A stretch of 46,643 bases of DNA from Acidobacteriota bacterium (GTDB taxonomy: Bacteria > Acidobacteriota > Thermoanaerobaculia > Thermoanaerobaculales > Sulfomarinibacteraceae). Each line of letters begins with the position of its first letter. Position 1 is the first letter of the stretch. The notes beneath the pieces were generated by a model. That model was not told the DNA's origin. It did not search any database and saw nothing but the letters and a program-made list of their open reading frames with translations. A program made the position numbers and the translations under genes. Shown one piece after another: positions 39,814-46,643 of the stretch. The stretch is taken from assembly GCA_024641545.1 (NCBI GenBank), contig JAHECW010000020.1:1-46643 (forward strand), in the 5' to 3' direction.

Positions 39814-40877
39814 TTGATCGGTCCCAGCGGTTCCTGCGACTCGAGGGCCGGGGGTATCGCCGGCGCGTCGAGAGCGGCGAGATCCTGCCGAACGGTCTCG
39901 ATGTACGGATGGTCCGCGGGCGCGCGCTCGAGAAACGCCTCGAATGCCGCTCTCGTTCCATCGACGTCACCGAGGGCGGCGCAACTCAGACCGAGATTGA
40001 GGTAGGCGTTCACCGGGTCGGGTGAAATCTCGGTCAGCGCCTCGTACATGGCTTTCGCCATGAGGTAGACCTCGTTTTGGAAAAAGGTCAGGGCATGCTC
40101 TTCGATCGAGGCGATGGTGTTCGGATCCGCCTTCGCGAGTCGCCGCGCCGCATCGCCGATGCGGATGTGGTGGCGCATGATCACCATCGAGAAATAGAGC
40201 GTCCGGATGGCATCGATATCGTTGGGATCGATTCGGATCAGATCCTCCGAGTAACGCGAGGCTTCGGCCCAGCTCTGGTTTTTCATCGCGAGCCTGCTGA
40301 GCATGATCAGGGGCTCGGCGAAGGTCGGGTCGAGGGAGGCGGATTGGCGGATCATCATGAGCGCCGCCTTTTTTTCGGCCGGCTCGTTCGCATCCGAGGC
40401 GCTCTTCGCCTTTTCCCACGCCGCCACGCCCTTGTTGTAGAGCTCGATCGCCTTTTTTCGCTGCTCGGGTATCACCAGTGACGGCGGCGGGGTCGGTGTC
40501 GGGTTGACCCGCTGCGATGACGGCGCCACAAAGATGGGATGCATGACGACGCTGATGCTGGCGACCACCAGTTGCTGCGGAGTGATGGGCAGGGTGACGT
40601 CGTTGTAGCCGTCCTTGCGGAAGTGGAGTTCGTAACCCGGTCTGAGACTCTCCATGGGGATGGTGAACCCGCCGTCCTCATCCGTGATCTGTTCGTCGAT
40701 GACCTCGGCGGCATCGGCGGTGCGGAGCACGACCTCGACGTTCTTGATCGGATTGTCCGTCTTGTTGAAGACGGTTCCGCGCAGCGGTTCCGTCTGCGCG
40801 AAGACCGGGCGGCAGACGGCCGCGGACGCGGCCGCCGCAAGGGCGAGGACAAGGACCTGGACACAGCGATTCTTCAT
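39810..40877 (-). CDS. Exported protein with CarboxypepD_reg-like domain and TPR repeats
   Basis: 355 aa with a signal peptide (MKNRCVQVLVLALAAAASAA to about residue 27, VFAQ). Residues about 32-115 form a carboxypeptidase regulatory-like/Cna-B-type beta sandwich (LRGTVFNKTDNPIKNVEVVL, DEDGGFTIPMESLRPGYELH). A Pro/Thr hinge (NPTPTPPPS) leads to TPR-like helices (PAEKKAALMMIRQSASLDPT, AEPLIMLSRLAMKNQSWAEA, NAYLNLGLSCAALGDVDGTRAAFEAFLERAP). GGAGG lies before the ATG. It heads the three-gene chain with GDPD and PLD. Role unknown; possibly a scaffold in the periplasm. Confidence 0.85.
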   Translation of the reverse strand: MKNRCVQVLVLALAAAASAAVCRPVFAQTEPLRGTVFNKTDNPIKNVEVVLRTADAAEVIDEQITDEDGGFTIPMESLRPGYELHFRKDGYNDVTLPITPQQLVVASISVVMHPIFVAPSSQRVNPTPTPPPSLVIPEQRKKAIELYNKGVAAWEKAKSASDANEPAEKKAALMMIRQSASLDPTFAEPLIMLSRLAMKNQSWAEASRYSEDLIRIDPNDIDAIRTLYFSMVIMRHHIRIGDAARRLAKADPNTIASIEEHALTFFQNEVYLMAKAMYEALTEISPDPVNAYLNLGLSCAALGDVDGTRAAFEAFLERAPADHPYIETVRQDLAALDAPAIPPALESQEPLGPIK

Positions 40878-41027
40878 TCGACCTCCGGGGGTGGGATCTC
40901 GAGGAAAACTAGCACCCCGCCAATCGACATACAAGGATATCCCGCCTCGCTCACCGTGAGGCGTCGGCAACCGGGCTGAAGGCCGAATCGAGTATCCTGA
41001 AGCTCGGATCATCATCAGGGAGTGAAC

Positions 41028-42596
41028 ATGTTCGAGACAGCCGAACTCGGCCGAAAGGTGTCGAAGCAAGCGTACGAGACCGCGGTGCCGAGTCTCCGGG
41101 TCGAGCTCCTCGAACTCCAGCAGACCCTGCGGCAGGCGGATTTTCCGGTCATCGTGCTGTTCTCGGGGGTGGACGGGGCAGGCAAAGGCGCCACCGTGAA
41201 CCTCCTCAACGAGTGGATGGATCCTCGATGGATCGAAACCCACGCCTACCTCGAGCCGTCCGACGAAGAACGCGAACGACCGGAGTTCTGGCGTTACTGG
41301 CGTGACCTGCCGAGAAAAGGGCACTTCGGGCTCTTTCTCAGCGCCTGGTACTCGCCTCCCTTCCTCGATCGGGTCCACGACCGGATCAACGATACCGAGC
41401 TCGATCGGCGCCTCGATCGGATCATCGCCTTCGAGCGCGTCCTGGCCGACGACGGCGCGTTGATCCTCAAGTTCTGGATGCACCTCGGCAGGACCGCTCA
41501 GAAACAAAGGCTCAAGACCCTCGAAAAGGACCCGTTGCGTTCCTGGCGGGTGACCAAGACCGACTGGCGGCACTGGGAAATGTACGACCGGTTCGTGAGT
41601 GCGGCGGAGCGCACGATTCAACGGACGAGCTTTGCCCGGTCACCGTGGAAGATCGTTGAGGGAGCGGACTCCCAATACCGCTCGTTGACGGTGGCTACGA
41701 TCATTCGCGACGCCGTCAAGAAACGACTCGACGGCGGCACGACCCAACCGTCCGCGGTCGACATCGAGATTGGCGAGCAACCGGAGCTGATTGCCGGTGA
41801 CGACGCGGCAGCGTCGCTCGCTCCGACGCTCGAACGCACGGTGCTCACCGAACTCGACATGGATCAGACCGTCGCCAAGAAGGACTACCGGCGAGAGCTT
41901 CCCAAGGAGCAGGGGAGGGTCAACGCGCTCTTTCGCCGCGCGCGCGAAAAGGGGACGTCGGTTGTGGCGGTCTTCGAAGGCTGGGACGCCGGCGGCAAGG
42001 GCGGGGCGGTCCGGCGGCTGACCCAATCACTGGATGCCCGGGACTCGCGCGTGATCGCCATCGCGGCCCCGACCGACGAGGAGCGGGCGCAGAACTACCT
42101 GTGGCGATTCTGGCGCCATTTGGGACGCGCGGGGAGGGTGATCATCTTCGACCGGTCGTGGTACGGACGGGTGCTGGTCGAGCGGGTTGAGGGCTTTGCA
42201 TCCGACTTCGAGTGGCGCCGCGCCTACACCGAGATCAACGAGTTCGAGCGCCAGCTCACCGATTTCGGGATCGTCCTGGTCAAGTTCTGGCTCCACATCA
42301 CCCCGGAGGAGCAACTGCGACGCTTCAAACAGCGCGAGATCATCCCGTTCAAGAGGTGGAAGCTCACCGACGAAGATTGGCGGAACCGCGAAAAATGGGA
42401 CAATTACGAGCGCGCGGTCCAGGAGATGGTCGAACGAACATCCACCCACGACTCGCCGTGGACCCTGGTCGAGGGCAACTGCAAGCTGTTTGCCCGGCTC
42501 AAGGTGCTGCGCACCGTGGCTGAAGCTCTCGAAGGGGCGCTCGGACCGGAGCCGAAGAAGACAAAGAAGAAGACAAAGAACGCGGGAAAAAAATAG
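41028..42596 (+). CDS. pap: Two-domain polyphosphate kinase 2 (polyphosphate:AMP phosphotransferase)
   Basis: 522 aa with two fused PPK2 domains, the arrangement of class II enzymes that phosphorylate AMP with polyphosphate. Walker A of the first domain is GVDGAGKG (47-54), of the second GWDAGGKG (318-325). The second domain keeps the lid and Walker B-type motifs (IIFDRSWYGRVLVERVEGF, IPFKRWKLTDEDW). The first is partly changed (FGLFLSAWYSPPF), as is common when the N-terminal copy is regulatory. A Lys-rich tail ends the protein (KKTKKKTKNAGKK). The ATG at 41028 has GGGAG 6 nt upstream; the GTG at 41022 would be too close to it. Confidence 0.94.
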   Translation: MFETAELGRKVSKQAYETAVPSLRVELLELQQTLRQADFPVIVLFSGVDGAGKGATVNLLNEWMDPRWIETHAYLEPSDEERERPEFWRYWRDLPRKGHFGLFLSAWYSPPFLDRVHDRINDTELDRRLDRIIAFERVLADDGALILKFWMHLGRTAQKQRLKTLEKDPLRSWRVTKTDWRHWEMYDRFVSAAERTIQRTSFARSPWKIVEGADSQYRSLTVATIIRDAVKKRLDGGTTQPSAVDIEIGEQPELIAGDDAAASLAPTLERTVLTELDMDQTVAKKDYRRELPKEQGRVNALFRRAREKGTSVVAVFEGWDAGGKGGAVRRLTQSLDARDSRVIAIAAPTDEERAQNYLWRFWRHLGRAGRVIIFDRSWYGRVLVERVEGFASDFEWRRAYTEINEFERQLTDFGIVLVKFWLHITPEEQLRRFKQREIIPFKRWKLTDEDWRNREKWDNYERAVQEMVERTSTHDSPWTLVEGNCKLFARLKVLRTVAEALEGALGPEPKKTKKKTKNAGKK

Positions 42597-42622
42597 CGGC
42601 GCGGTGAGCCCGCGCCGCTTTG
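42595..42622 (+). terminator. Terminator-like hairpin between the PPK2 and cytochrome c genes
   Basis: AGCGGCGCGG (42595-42604) pairs perfectly with CCGCGCCGCT (42610-42619) around TGAGC, followed by a short T-run. It overlaps the PPK2 stop codon and precedes the end of the convergent cytochrome gene, so it may act in both directions. Confidence 0.6.
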
Positions 42623-42642
42623 ATCAGTCCGCAGAAACAGAC

Positions 42643-43053
42643 TCAGTGTTTGCCGGGATCGAGAGCCACCCCCCTGCGTTCATAGGCGATGTAGGCCTCG
42701 AGCGCGATCATCCGCGGATCGTCGAGCTCGAGGGTCTCACCTTCGAGCGGATTCATGATGCACCAGTTGATCATCTCCCGTACCGCAATCACCCGGCCCA
42801 GCTGTTTCTGGAATTTCGGGTAGGTCTCGGGGTGAGTGTTGGCGGCGTTGGGGTGGCACTGGCCGCAGGCGACGCCGTTGGTGCCGAGATCGGGGCTGCC
42901 CCAGAGCGCCCGGCCCTCGGCCACCACGGTCATGTACTCGGCCTGCCAGCGTTCGACGTCGGTGTCGGTGAACTCGTCGGCCTGAAGCGACACGCCGACC
43001 ACCGCCAGCGTCGCGACGACAATGAAAAGGGCCCAGAGATGTTTCTTCGCCAT
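42643..43053 (-). CDS. Exported monoheme c-type cytochrome, SoxA/SoxX-like
   Basis: 136 aa with a signal peptide (MAKKHLWALFIVVATLAVVGVSLQA). One heme-binding motif, Cys63-Gly-Gln-Cys66-His67, in GVACGQCHPNAANTHPETYP. The C-terminal half (IAVREMINWCIMNPLEGETL) resembles the region of SoxA that carries a conserved Cys and Pro-Leu-Glu-Gly, so a place among Sox-type thiosulfate-oxidation cytochromes is possible, though no other sox gene is present. GGAGG lies 5 nt before the ATG. It is the last gene of the four-gene operon. Confidence 0.88.
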   Translation of the reverse strand: MAKKHLWALFIVVATLAVVGVSLQADEFTDTDVERWQAEYMTVVAEGRALWGSPDLGTNGVACGQCHPNAANTHPETYPKFQKQLGRVIAVREMINWCIMNPLEGETLELDDPRMIALEAYIAYERRGVALDPGKH

Positions 43054-43064
43054 GGCGTCCTCCA

Positions 43065-44141
43065 TCAGTAGTGAGTTTGCGGGGGAACACGGTTCCCGAC
43101 ATCCTGGAACCGGGTGTCGACCGGTTTGCCGGCGGCCGGGTCGTACGCCACGGTTCGATTGGTGTTGTTGTAGAGGTGGTAGGTCATGGAGGTCCGGCCG
43201 TTCGCCAGGTCGATGAACTGCCAGCCGGTGGCGTCACGCTCGAAGAACGGATCGGCCCGGTTCATCGGGACGGTGATCTTGGGCATGGTGTGCTCGGCCT
43301 GGGCGTAGGTCCCCGGGTACGGCCAGGGCCACGCCGTGGCCATCACCGCCTGGAAGCTGATGTTGCCGATCTGGTTGTACTGGATCTGGTGGACGTGGCC
43401 GTAGATCACGGTTGCGTCGTTGAACGGCTGCAGCAGCGCCTGCACCTGCTCGGCGTCCTCGGTCCAGAAGTTCCAGCCCTTGTAGAGTTTCTGAATCGGC
43501 GAGTGGGAAAAGACGACCACGGGGGTGTCCTTGCCGACCCCGGAGAGGTCGTCCGCCAACCACGCACGCTGCTTCTCACCGACCATGAAAGGTGAGCCGT
43601 TCGGGTTGTCGAGCCCGGCCATCTCGAGCATCCGCTGCGTGGCGGTGGGCCAGCGCTCGAAGGTCCACTCGTCGTAGGTGAGGATGCTGTTGAGGACGAC
43701 GAAGTGGACGCCCTTGTGATCGAAGCTGTACCAGTGGGGCCCGAAGAGCTCCGACCAGTACTCGCCGAGATCGAGGTAGTAGTCGTGCTCGCCCATGACC
43801 ATGTGCGTCTTGTAGTTCAGCTTGGCGAGCATTTCGGCGCCGTGGTCGAGCTCCGCCTTGGTGCCGAGCTGGGCGAGGTCGCCGCCGAACATGACGAAGT
43901 CGGGTTTGGGCAGGAGCAGATTGGTTTCGGCGACCGCCCGGATGAGCCCACGATCCCAGTTGCGGACGAAGCGATCGCCTGCAATGTGCTGGATGTGGGC
44001 GTCGGAGATGTAGGCGAAGGTGAAGTTCTTCGCCGAGTCGGCAAAGGCGAGCTCCACCGAGGTCAACGGGAGAGTGCTGGCGGCGGCCAGAGCGCCCGCA
44101 CCTTTGAGAAAGTCGCGGCGATTCGGATTTTGCTTCTTCAT
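43065..44141 (-). CDS. Tat-exported metallophosphoesterase
   Basis: 358 aa with a twin-arginine signal (NRRDFLKGAGALAAAS). The calcineurin-type metallophosphoesterase motifs are DAH (Asp47, His49), GGDLAQLG (Asp88), GEHD (117-120), FSHSP and GHVHQ. The canonical GNH motif reads GEH here, with Glu118 in the place of the metal-binding Asn. The C-terminal ~100 residues are beta-rich with Tyr and Asn. The gene starts 9 nt after the stop of the di-heme peroxidase gene and ends 11 nt before the cytochrome gene. The substrate is unknown. Confidence 0.9.
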   Translation of the reverse strand: MKKQNPNRRDFLKGAGALAAASTLPLTSVELAFADSAKNFTFAYISDAHIQHIAGDRFVRNWDRGLIRAVAETNLLLPKPDFVMFGGDLAQLGTKAELDHGAEMLAKLNYKTHMVMGEHDYYLDLGEYWSELFGPHWYSFDHKGVHFVVLNSILTYDEWTFERWPTATQRMLEMAGLDNPNGSPFMVGEKQRAWLADDLSGVGKDTPVVVFSHSPIQKLYKGWNFWTEDAEQVQALLQPFNDATVIYGHVHQIQYNQIGNISFQAVMATAWPWPYPGTYAQAEHTMPKITVPMNRADPFFERDATGWQFIDLANGRTSMTYHLYNNTNRTVAYDPAAGKPVDTRFQDVGNRVPPQTHY

Positions 44142-44150
44142 TTCACACCT

Positions 44151-45299
44151 CTACTCGCCGGCCGATGTCGCGGCCATCTCGGCGAACTCGGGACTGGTGA
44201 GAGCCTCCATGAAGGCCACGAGGTCGTCGATCTGGTCGTCGGTCAGATTCAGGGGCCTGATCCCGCTGGAAAGGAAGTCGTTGACGGGATCGCCCTCGTT
44301 GGTGACGCCGCCGTTGTTGTAGTGGACGACGGCATCGCGAAGCGTCGCAACGCTGCCGTCGTGCATGTAGGGGGCGGTGGCCGCGACATTGCGCAGGGTC
44401 GGCGTCTTGAACGAGCCGAGACCTTCGAACTGATGGTCGACGGCGAACCGGCCGAGCTCGGATGTTCGTTTGTCCGACAGAACTTTCTCGTCGACCTGGG
44501 CGAGCGTCAGATCGGCCTCGAGGAACTCGGCGGCGAGCTCGGGCACGTCGGACTGGATGTTGTTGATCCCGACGCCGATGTTGTGGAAGCGGTTGTCGGT
44601 GAACAACGCCTGGGTCTCCTCGATCACGTGACAGGAGACGCACCGGCCCTGGTTGACGAAGAGCTCGAAACCGCGCTTCTGCTGGTCGTTCATGGCGTCC
44701 GGCTGACCGCCGTACCGATAGCGGTCGAACGCAGAGTTGCCGAATACCTGGGTGCGCTCGAACGCTGCGATCGCCCGGGTCACCTCGACCATGGTGATCC
44801 CGTCGCCGCTCGTGCCGAAGACCTCGTTGAACGCCTCCTTGTACTCCGGGTCCGAGCGCACGATATCGAGAATCGGCTGGTGGCTCGGCAGACCCATCTC
44901 GACCGGGTTGGTCGGCGGATGGAGGGCCTGGTCCTCGAGCGATGGCGATCGCCCGTCCCAGAACTGGGAGGTGAAGTAGGCGGCGTTGATCACCGTCGGT
45001 GCGTTTCGGGTTCCGGTGAGCTTGTTGTTGCCCTCCGAGACCTTGAGCGGGCTGTCGGTGAACGCCTTCTTGCGGTCGTGGCAGGTGGCGCAACTGACAT
45101 CGCCGGTGATGCTGAAGCGGACATCGTGGAAGAGTCGGTCGCCGAGAGCGATCTTCGCCGCGGTTTGCGGGTTGTCGATGGGGATGGGCACCGGCGGCAG
45201 ACCCAGTGAGGGCGAGCTCTCGGTCGCGTCGCCGCCGAAGACGGCGATTGTGCCGAGCAACCCGATTGCGAGGAGCAGGGCGAACAGGGGTTTCCTCAT
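44151..45299 (-). CDS. Di-heme cytochrome c peroxidase (CCP/MauG family)
   Basis: 382 aa with a signal peptide (LFALLLAIGLLGTIAVFGG). Two heme-c motifs are present: Cys70-Ala-Thr-Cys73-His74 and Cys220-Val-Ser-Cys223-His224. Trp114 in SQFWDGRS sits where the inter-heme Trp of CCP lies, and Met in PYMHDGS fits the electron-transfer heme ligand. Reduction of hydrogen peroxide in the periplasm is the usual role; the MauG alternative is less likely with this context. AAGGAG precedes the ATG by 8 nt, and the start overlaps the TGA of the regulator gene. Confidence 0.94.
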   Translation of the reverse strand: MRKPLFALLLAIGLLGTIAVFGGDATESSPSLGLPPVPIPIDNPQTAAKIALGDRLFHDVRFSITGDVSCATCHDRKKAFTDSPLKVSEGNNKLTGTRNAPTVINAAYFTSQFWDGRSPSLEDQALHPPTNPVEMGLPSHQPILDIVRSDPEYKEAFNEVFGTSGDGITMVEVTRAIAAFERTQVFGNSAFDRYRYGGQPDAMNDQQKRGFELFVNQGRCVSCHVIEETQALFTDNRFHNIGVGINNIQSDVPELAAEFLEADLTLAQVDEKVLSDKRTSELGRFAVDHQFEGLGSFKTPTLRNVAATAPYMHDGSVATLRDAVVHYNNGGVTNEGDPVNDFLSSGIRPLNLTDDQIDDLVAFMEALTSPEFAEMAATSAGE

Positions 45300-45757
45300 G
45301 TTGATTTCTCCTTTCGGTCCTTTGTTTGACAGCGGCGGCAGATGCCGCGCAGCTGGACTCTGAAGTCCCGGACCTCGAAGCCGTGATCCGAGGTGTCCGG
45401 AATCCGCAGTGCGTCGAGTCCGGTGTCGGTGATGTCGATGACGGCATCGCAGTGAAGACAGATGAGATGGTGGTGCAGCTCGACCCTCGGGTCGTATCGG
45501 GTCGAGCGCCCGGGGTGGCAGGCCTTGGTGATCACGCCGATCCGGGCGAAGCCCTCGAGGGTGCGGTAGACGGTGGTCCGCGAAATGTCGGGGACAACCC
45601 GGGCGACCGACTCGTAGACCTGGTCGGCGGTGGGATGGTTGTCGAGATCGAGCACGGCCTCGAGGATCGCTCGTTTCTGGACGGTGATTCTCAGCCCCTG
45701 GTCGCGACAGATTCGGCGATACGCGTCCATGCGTTCTGTCTTGGCTGCATCATCCAA
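45296..45757 (-). CDS. Fur-family transcriptional regulator (PerR-like)
   Basis: 153 aa from a TTG at 45757 with GAGAGG 7 nt upstream. An ATG at 45730 (144 aa, no Shine-Dalgarno) and a TTG at 45793 are the alternatives. The N-terminal winged helix is typical (GLRITVQKRAILEAVLDLDN, HPTADQVYESV, ISRTTVYRTLEGFARIGVI). The C-terminal part carries HHHLICLHCDAVIDI and CRRCQ, two CxxC pairs forming the structural zinc site. Translational coupling to a di-heme peroxidase points to a peroxide-sensing PerR-type role (inference). Confidence 0.9.
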   Translation of the reverse strand: MDDAAKTERMDAYRRICRDQGLRITVQKRAILEAVLDLDNHPTADQVYESVARVVPDISRTTVYRTLEGFARIGVITKACHPGRSTRYDPRVELHHHLICLHCDAVIDITDTGLDALRIPDTSDHGFEVRDFRVQLRGICRRCQTKDRKEKST

Positions 45758-45902
45758 TTCGGGACCTCTCGATCGGTGAAAAGCTAATTGCAAATATGTA
45801 GCGTTAAGAACAACTTGTCAATAGACGCTGAAGCAATCTCTGAACCGATGCCGGAATTTTGCCCCGGGAGGGCGCAAGGGACGCAAGGACATCGCGGCAG
45901 CG

Positions 45903-45998
45903 CAGGGTTGAACCGCAACGAACGCCAAGACCATCCACCACAAAGACGTGCCATGACACTGCAGTTGAGGGTGGGCCCAGGCCCACCCACCAAAGAAC
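45903..45998. repeat. CACGAAG-type element, single-armed, with GGCC-apex hairpin
   Basis: One arm (CCGCAACGAACGCCAAGACC, ACCACAAAGACG) is followed by GGGTGGGCC (45969-45977) paired with GGCCCACCC (45980-45988) around CA. No clear inverse arm is seen downstream, where the mosaic array begins. Confidence 0.5.
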
Positions 45999-46007
45999 GG
46001 CCGATCA

Positions 46008-46643
46008 TTGTGGCGCGGGCGTCCCGCCCGCAGGATGCTCTGTGTCCTGGCACCATCATGTACTGGCGCGGGCAGGGCAGCCGCTTCCTTCGACTCCGGC
46101 CTTCTGGTCCGCCTTCGGCGTCCCAGCGTCGCGCGATCAGCGTGGTCGGAGAGCAGGACGGGGAGGACTGCGACCACGCTGATCGCACGCCGGCGGCCTG
46201 TTTCGCTGCCGGGAGAGATGCACCGGGAGGTTGTGCCGCGAGGGTTGCCCGGTATGACAATGTGCGGGAGAGGGCGCAGAGCCGGCAGGCTTCTGGGGCA
46301 CATTGTCAAACCCGGCACGCCCCGGTGGGAGGTTTGCCGCTGACCCGGGCGGTGTCGCGGCCGCACCGGGTGGCCAAGGTCCATTGTGGGGCCGGCGCCC
46401 CCGCCGGCCTGTCCGGCCTTGCGGGGGGGCCATTGTGGTGCGGGCGTCCCGCCCGCAGGATGCTCTGTGTCTTGGCACCATCGGGCACCGGCTCGGGCAG
46501 GGCACGCGGCTTCCCGGGGCTCCGGCCTTCTGGTCCGCCTCCGGCGGCCCAGCGTCGCGCGATCAGCGCGGTCGGAGAGCAGAACGGGAAGGGCTGCGAC
46601 CACGCTGATCGCACGCCGGCGGCCTGTTTCGCGGCCGGGAGAG
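46008..46643. repeat. Mosaic hairpin-repeat array, locus 3
   Basis: Module order, left to right: GCGGGCGTCCCGCCCGC (about 46017), CTGGTCCGCC hairpin (about 46104), 16-bp stem GCGATCAGCGTGGTCG (46133-46148 with 46171-46186, perfect), linker CGGCGGCCTGTTTCGC, long stem 46246-46265 with 46298-46317 (core GACAATGTGC / GCACATTGTC), GC block 46382-46435. The order then restarts: TGCGGGCG hairpin (46440), CTGG hairpin (46529), 16-bp stem (46559-46574 with 46597-46612, one mismatch), and the linker up to the edge. The second half is a close copy of the first. Confidence 0.88.

Larger units (their letters stand above)
45758..46643. other. Gene-free end of the window: regulator promoter, then structured repeats
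   Basis: No gene is seen. About 45780-45825 is an AT-rich island (AGCTAATTGCAAATATGTAG) where the promoter or operator of the Fur-family gene is expected; it contains the palindrome TTGCAA. The part 45900-45998 holds one arm of the CACGAAG-type family with a hairpin. From 46008 to the window end the mosaic hairpin array begins and is cut by the window edge. Confidence 0.7.

Noticed and set aside
40878-41621. Upstream extension of the CarboxypepD_reg/TPR frame
   Set aside because: It is antisense to the PPK2 gene; GGAGG and the signal peptide fix the start at 40877.
46008-46643. Integron attC sites or an insertion sequence
   Set aside because: No integrase or transposase frame, no GTTRRRY-type ends or obvious target duplications; the hairpins fit neither pattern.

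Overview
The window is GC-rich bacterial chromosomal DNA that I would place, by inference, in the Acidobacteriota (Thermoanaerobaculia/Holophagae-like). The reasons are the C-terminal FESGDTSAWS tag on a secreted repeat protein, the large number of secreted peptidases, DUF4097, DUF481 and TPR proteins, a class II DAHP synthase, and the style of the intergenic repeats. No rRNA, tRNA, CRISPR, integrase or transposase was recognised. Both ends cut through features: a membrane-protein gene at the left and a repeat array at the right.

Layout. 1-11620: a partial polytopic membrane protein, an exported protein of unknown function, class II DAHP synthase, a TPR/BNR-like lipoprotein, a DUF4097 protein, a secreted M1-family peptidase, an exported protein with a divergent PI3K/HipA-like kinase fold, and a GYD protein. 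12103-20125: asparagine synthase, topoisomerase IV (parE-parC, with a perfect 25-bp inverted repeat between them) and an exported subtilase. 20338-29160: signal peptidase I, a DUF481 outer-membrane protein, a D-threonine aldolase/D-serine dehydratase-like enzyme, an acyl-CoA synthetase, a CinA/MoaB-like domain protein, NnrU and a Tat-dependent aldo/keto reductase. 29704-32620: a complete EF-P beta-lysylation module (epmA, efp and divergent epmB). 32732-37493: a DDAH-like amidinohydrolase coupled to a stand-alone NFACT-R protein, and an MscS channel gene directly behind a membrane-anchored P-loop NTPase. 37589-42596: a chain of three genes overlapping by GTGA (CarboxypepD_reg/TPR protein, GDPD, PLD lipoprotein) and a two-domain PPK2. 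42643-45757: a Fur-family regulator, di-heme peroxidase, Tat metallophosphoesterase and monoheme cytochrome operon.

Two things stand out beyond the genes. First, the intergenic spaces hold two families of structured repeats. One is an ordered mosaic of hairpin modules at 23.5, 29.5 and 46.0-46.6 kb, in which one stem carries two compensatory base-pair changes between loci. The other consists of inverted CACGAAG-type arms around hairpins whose stems differ in sequence from copy to copy, usually with a GGCC apex. Second, about eleven genes with no useful Shine-Dalgarno sequence have a TANNNT-like hexamer 6-11 nt before the start codon, often exactly 6. This pattern fits leaderless transcription and was used to choose several starts.

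Limits: all assignments come from reading the sequence, without database searches. Domain borders and membrane segments are approximate.
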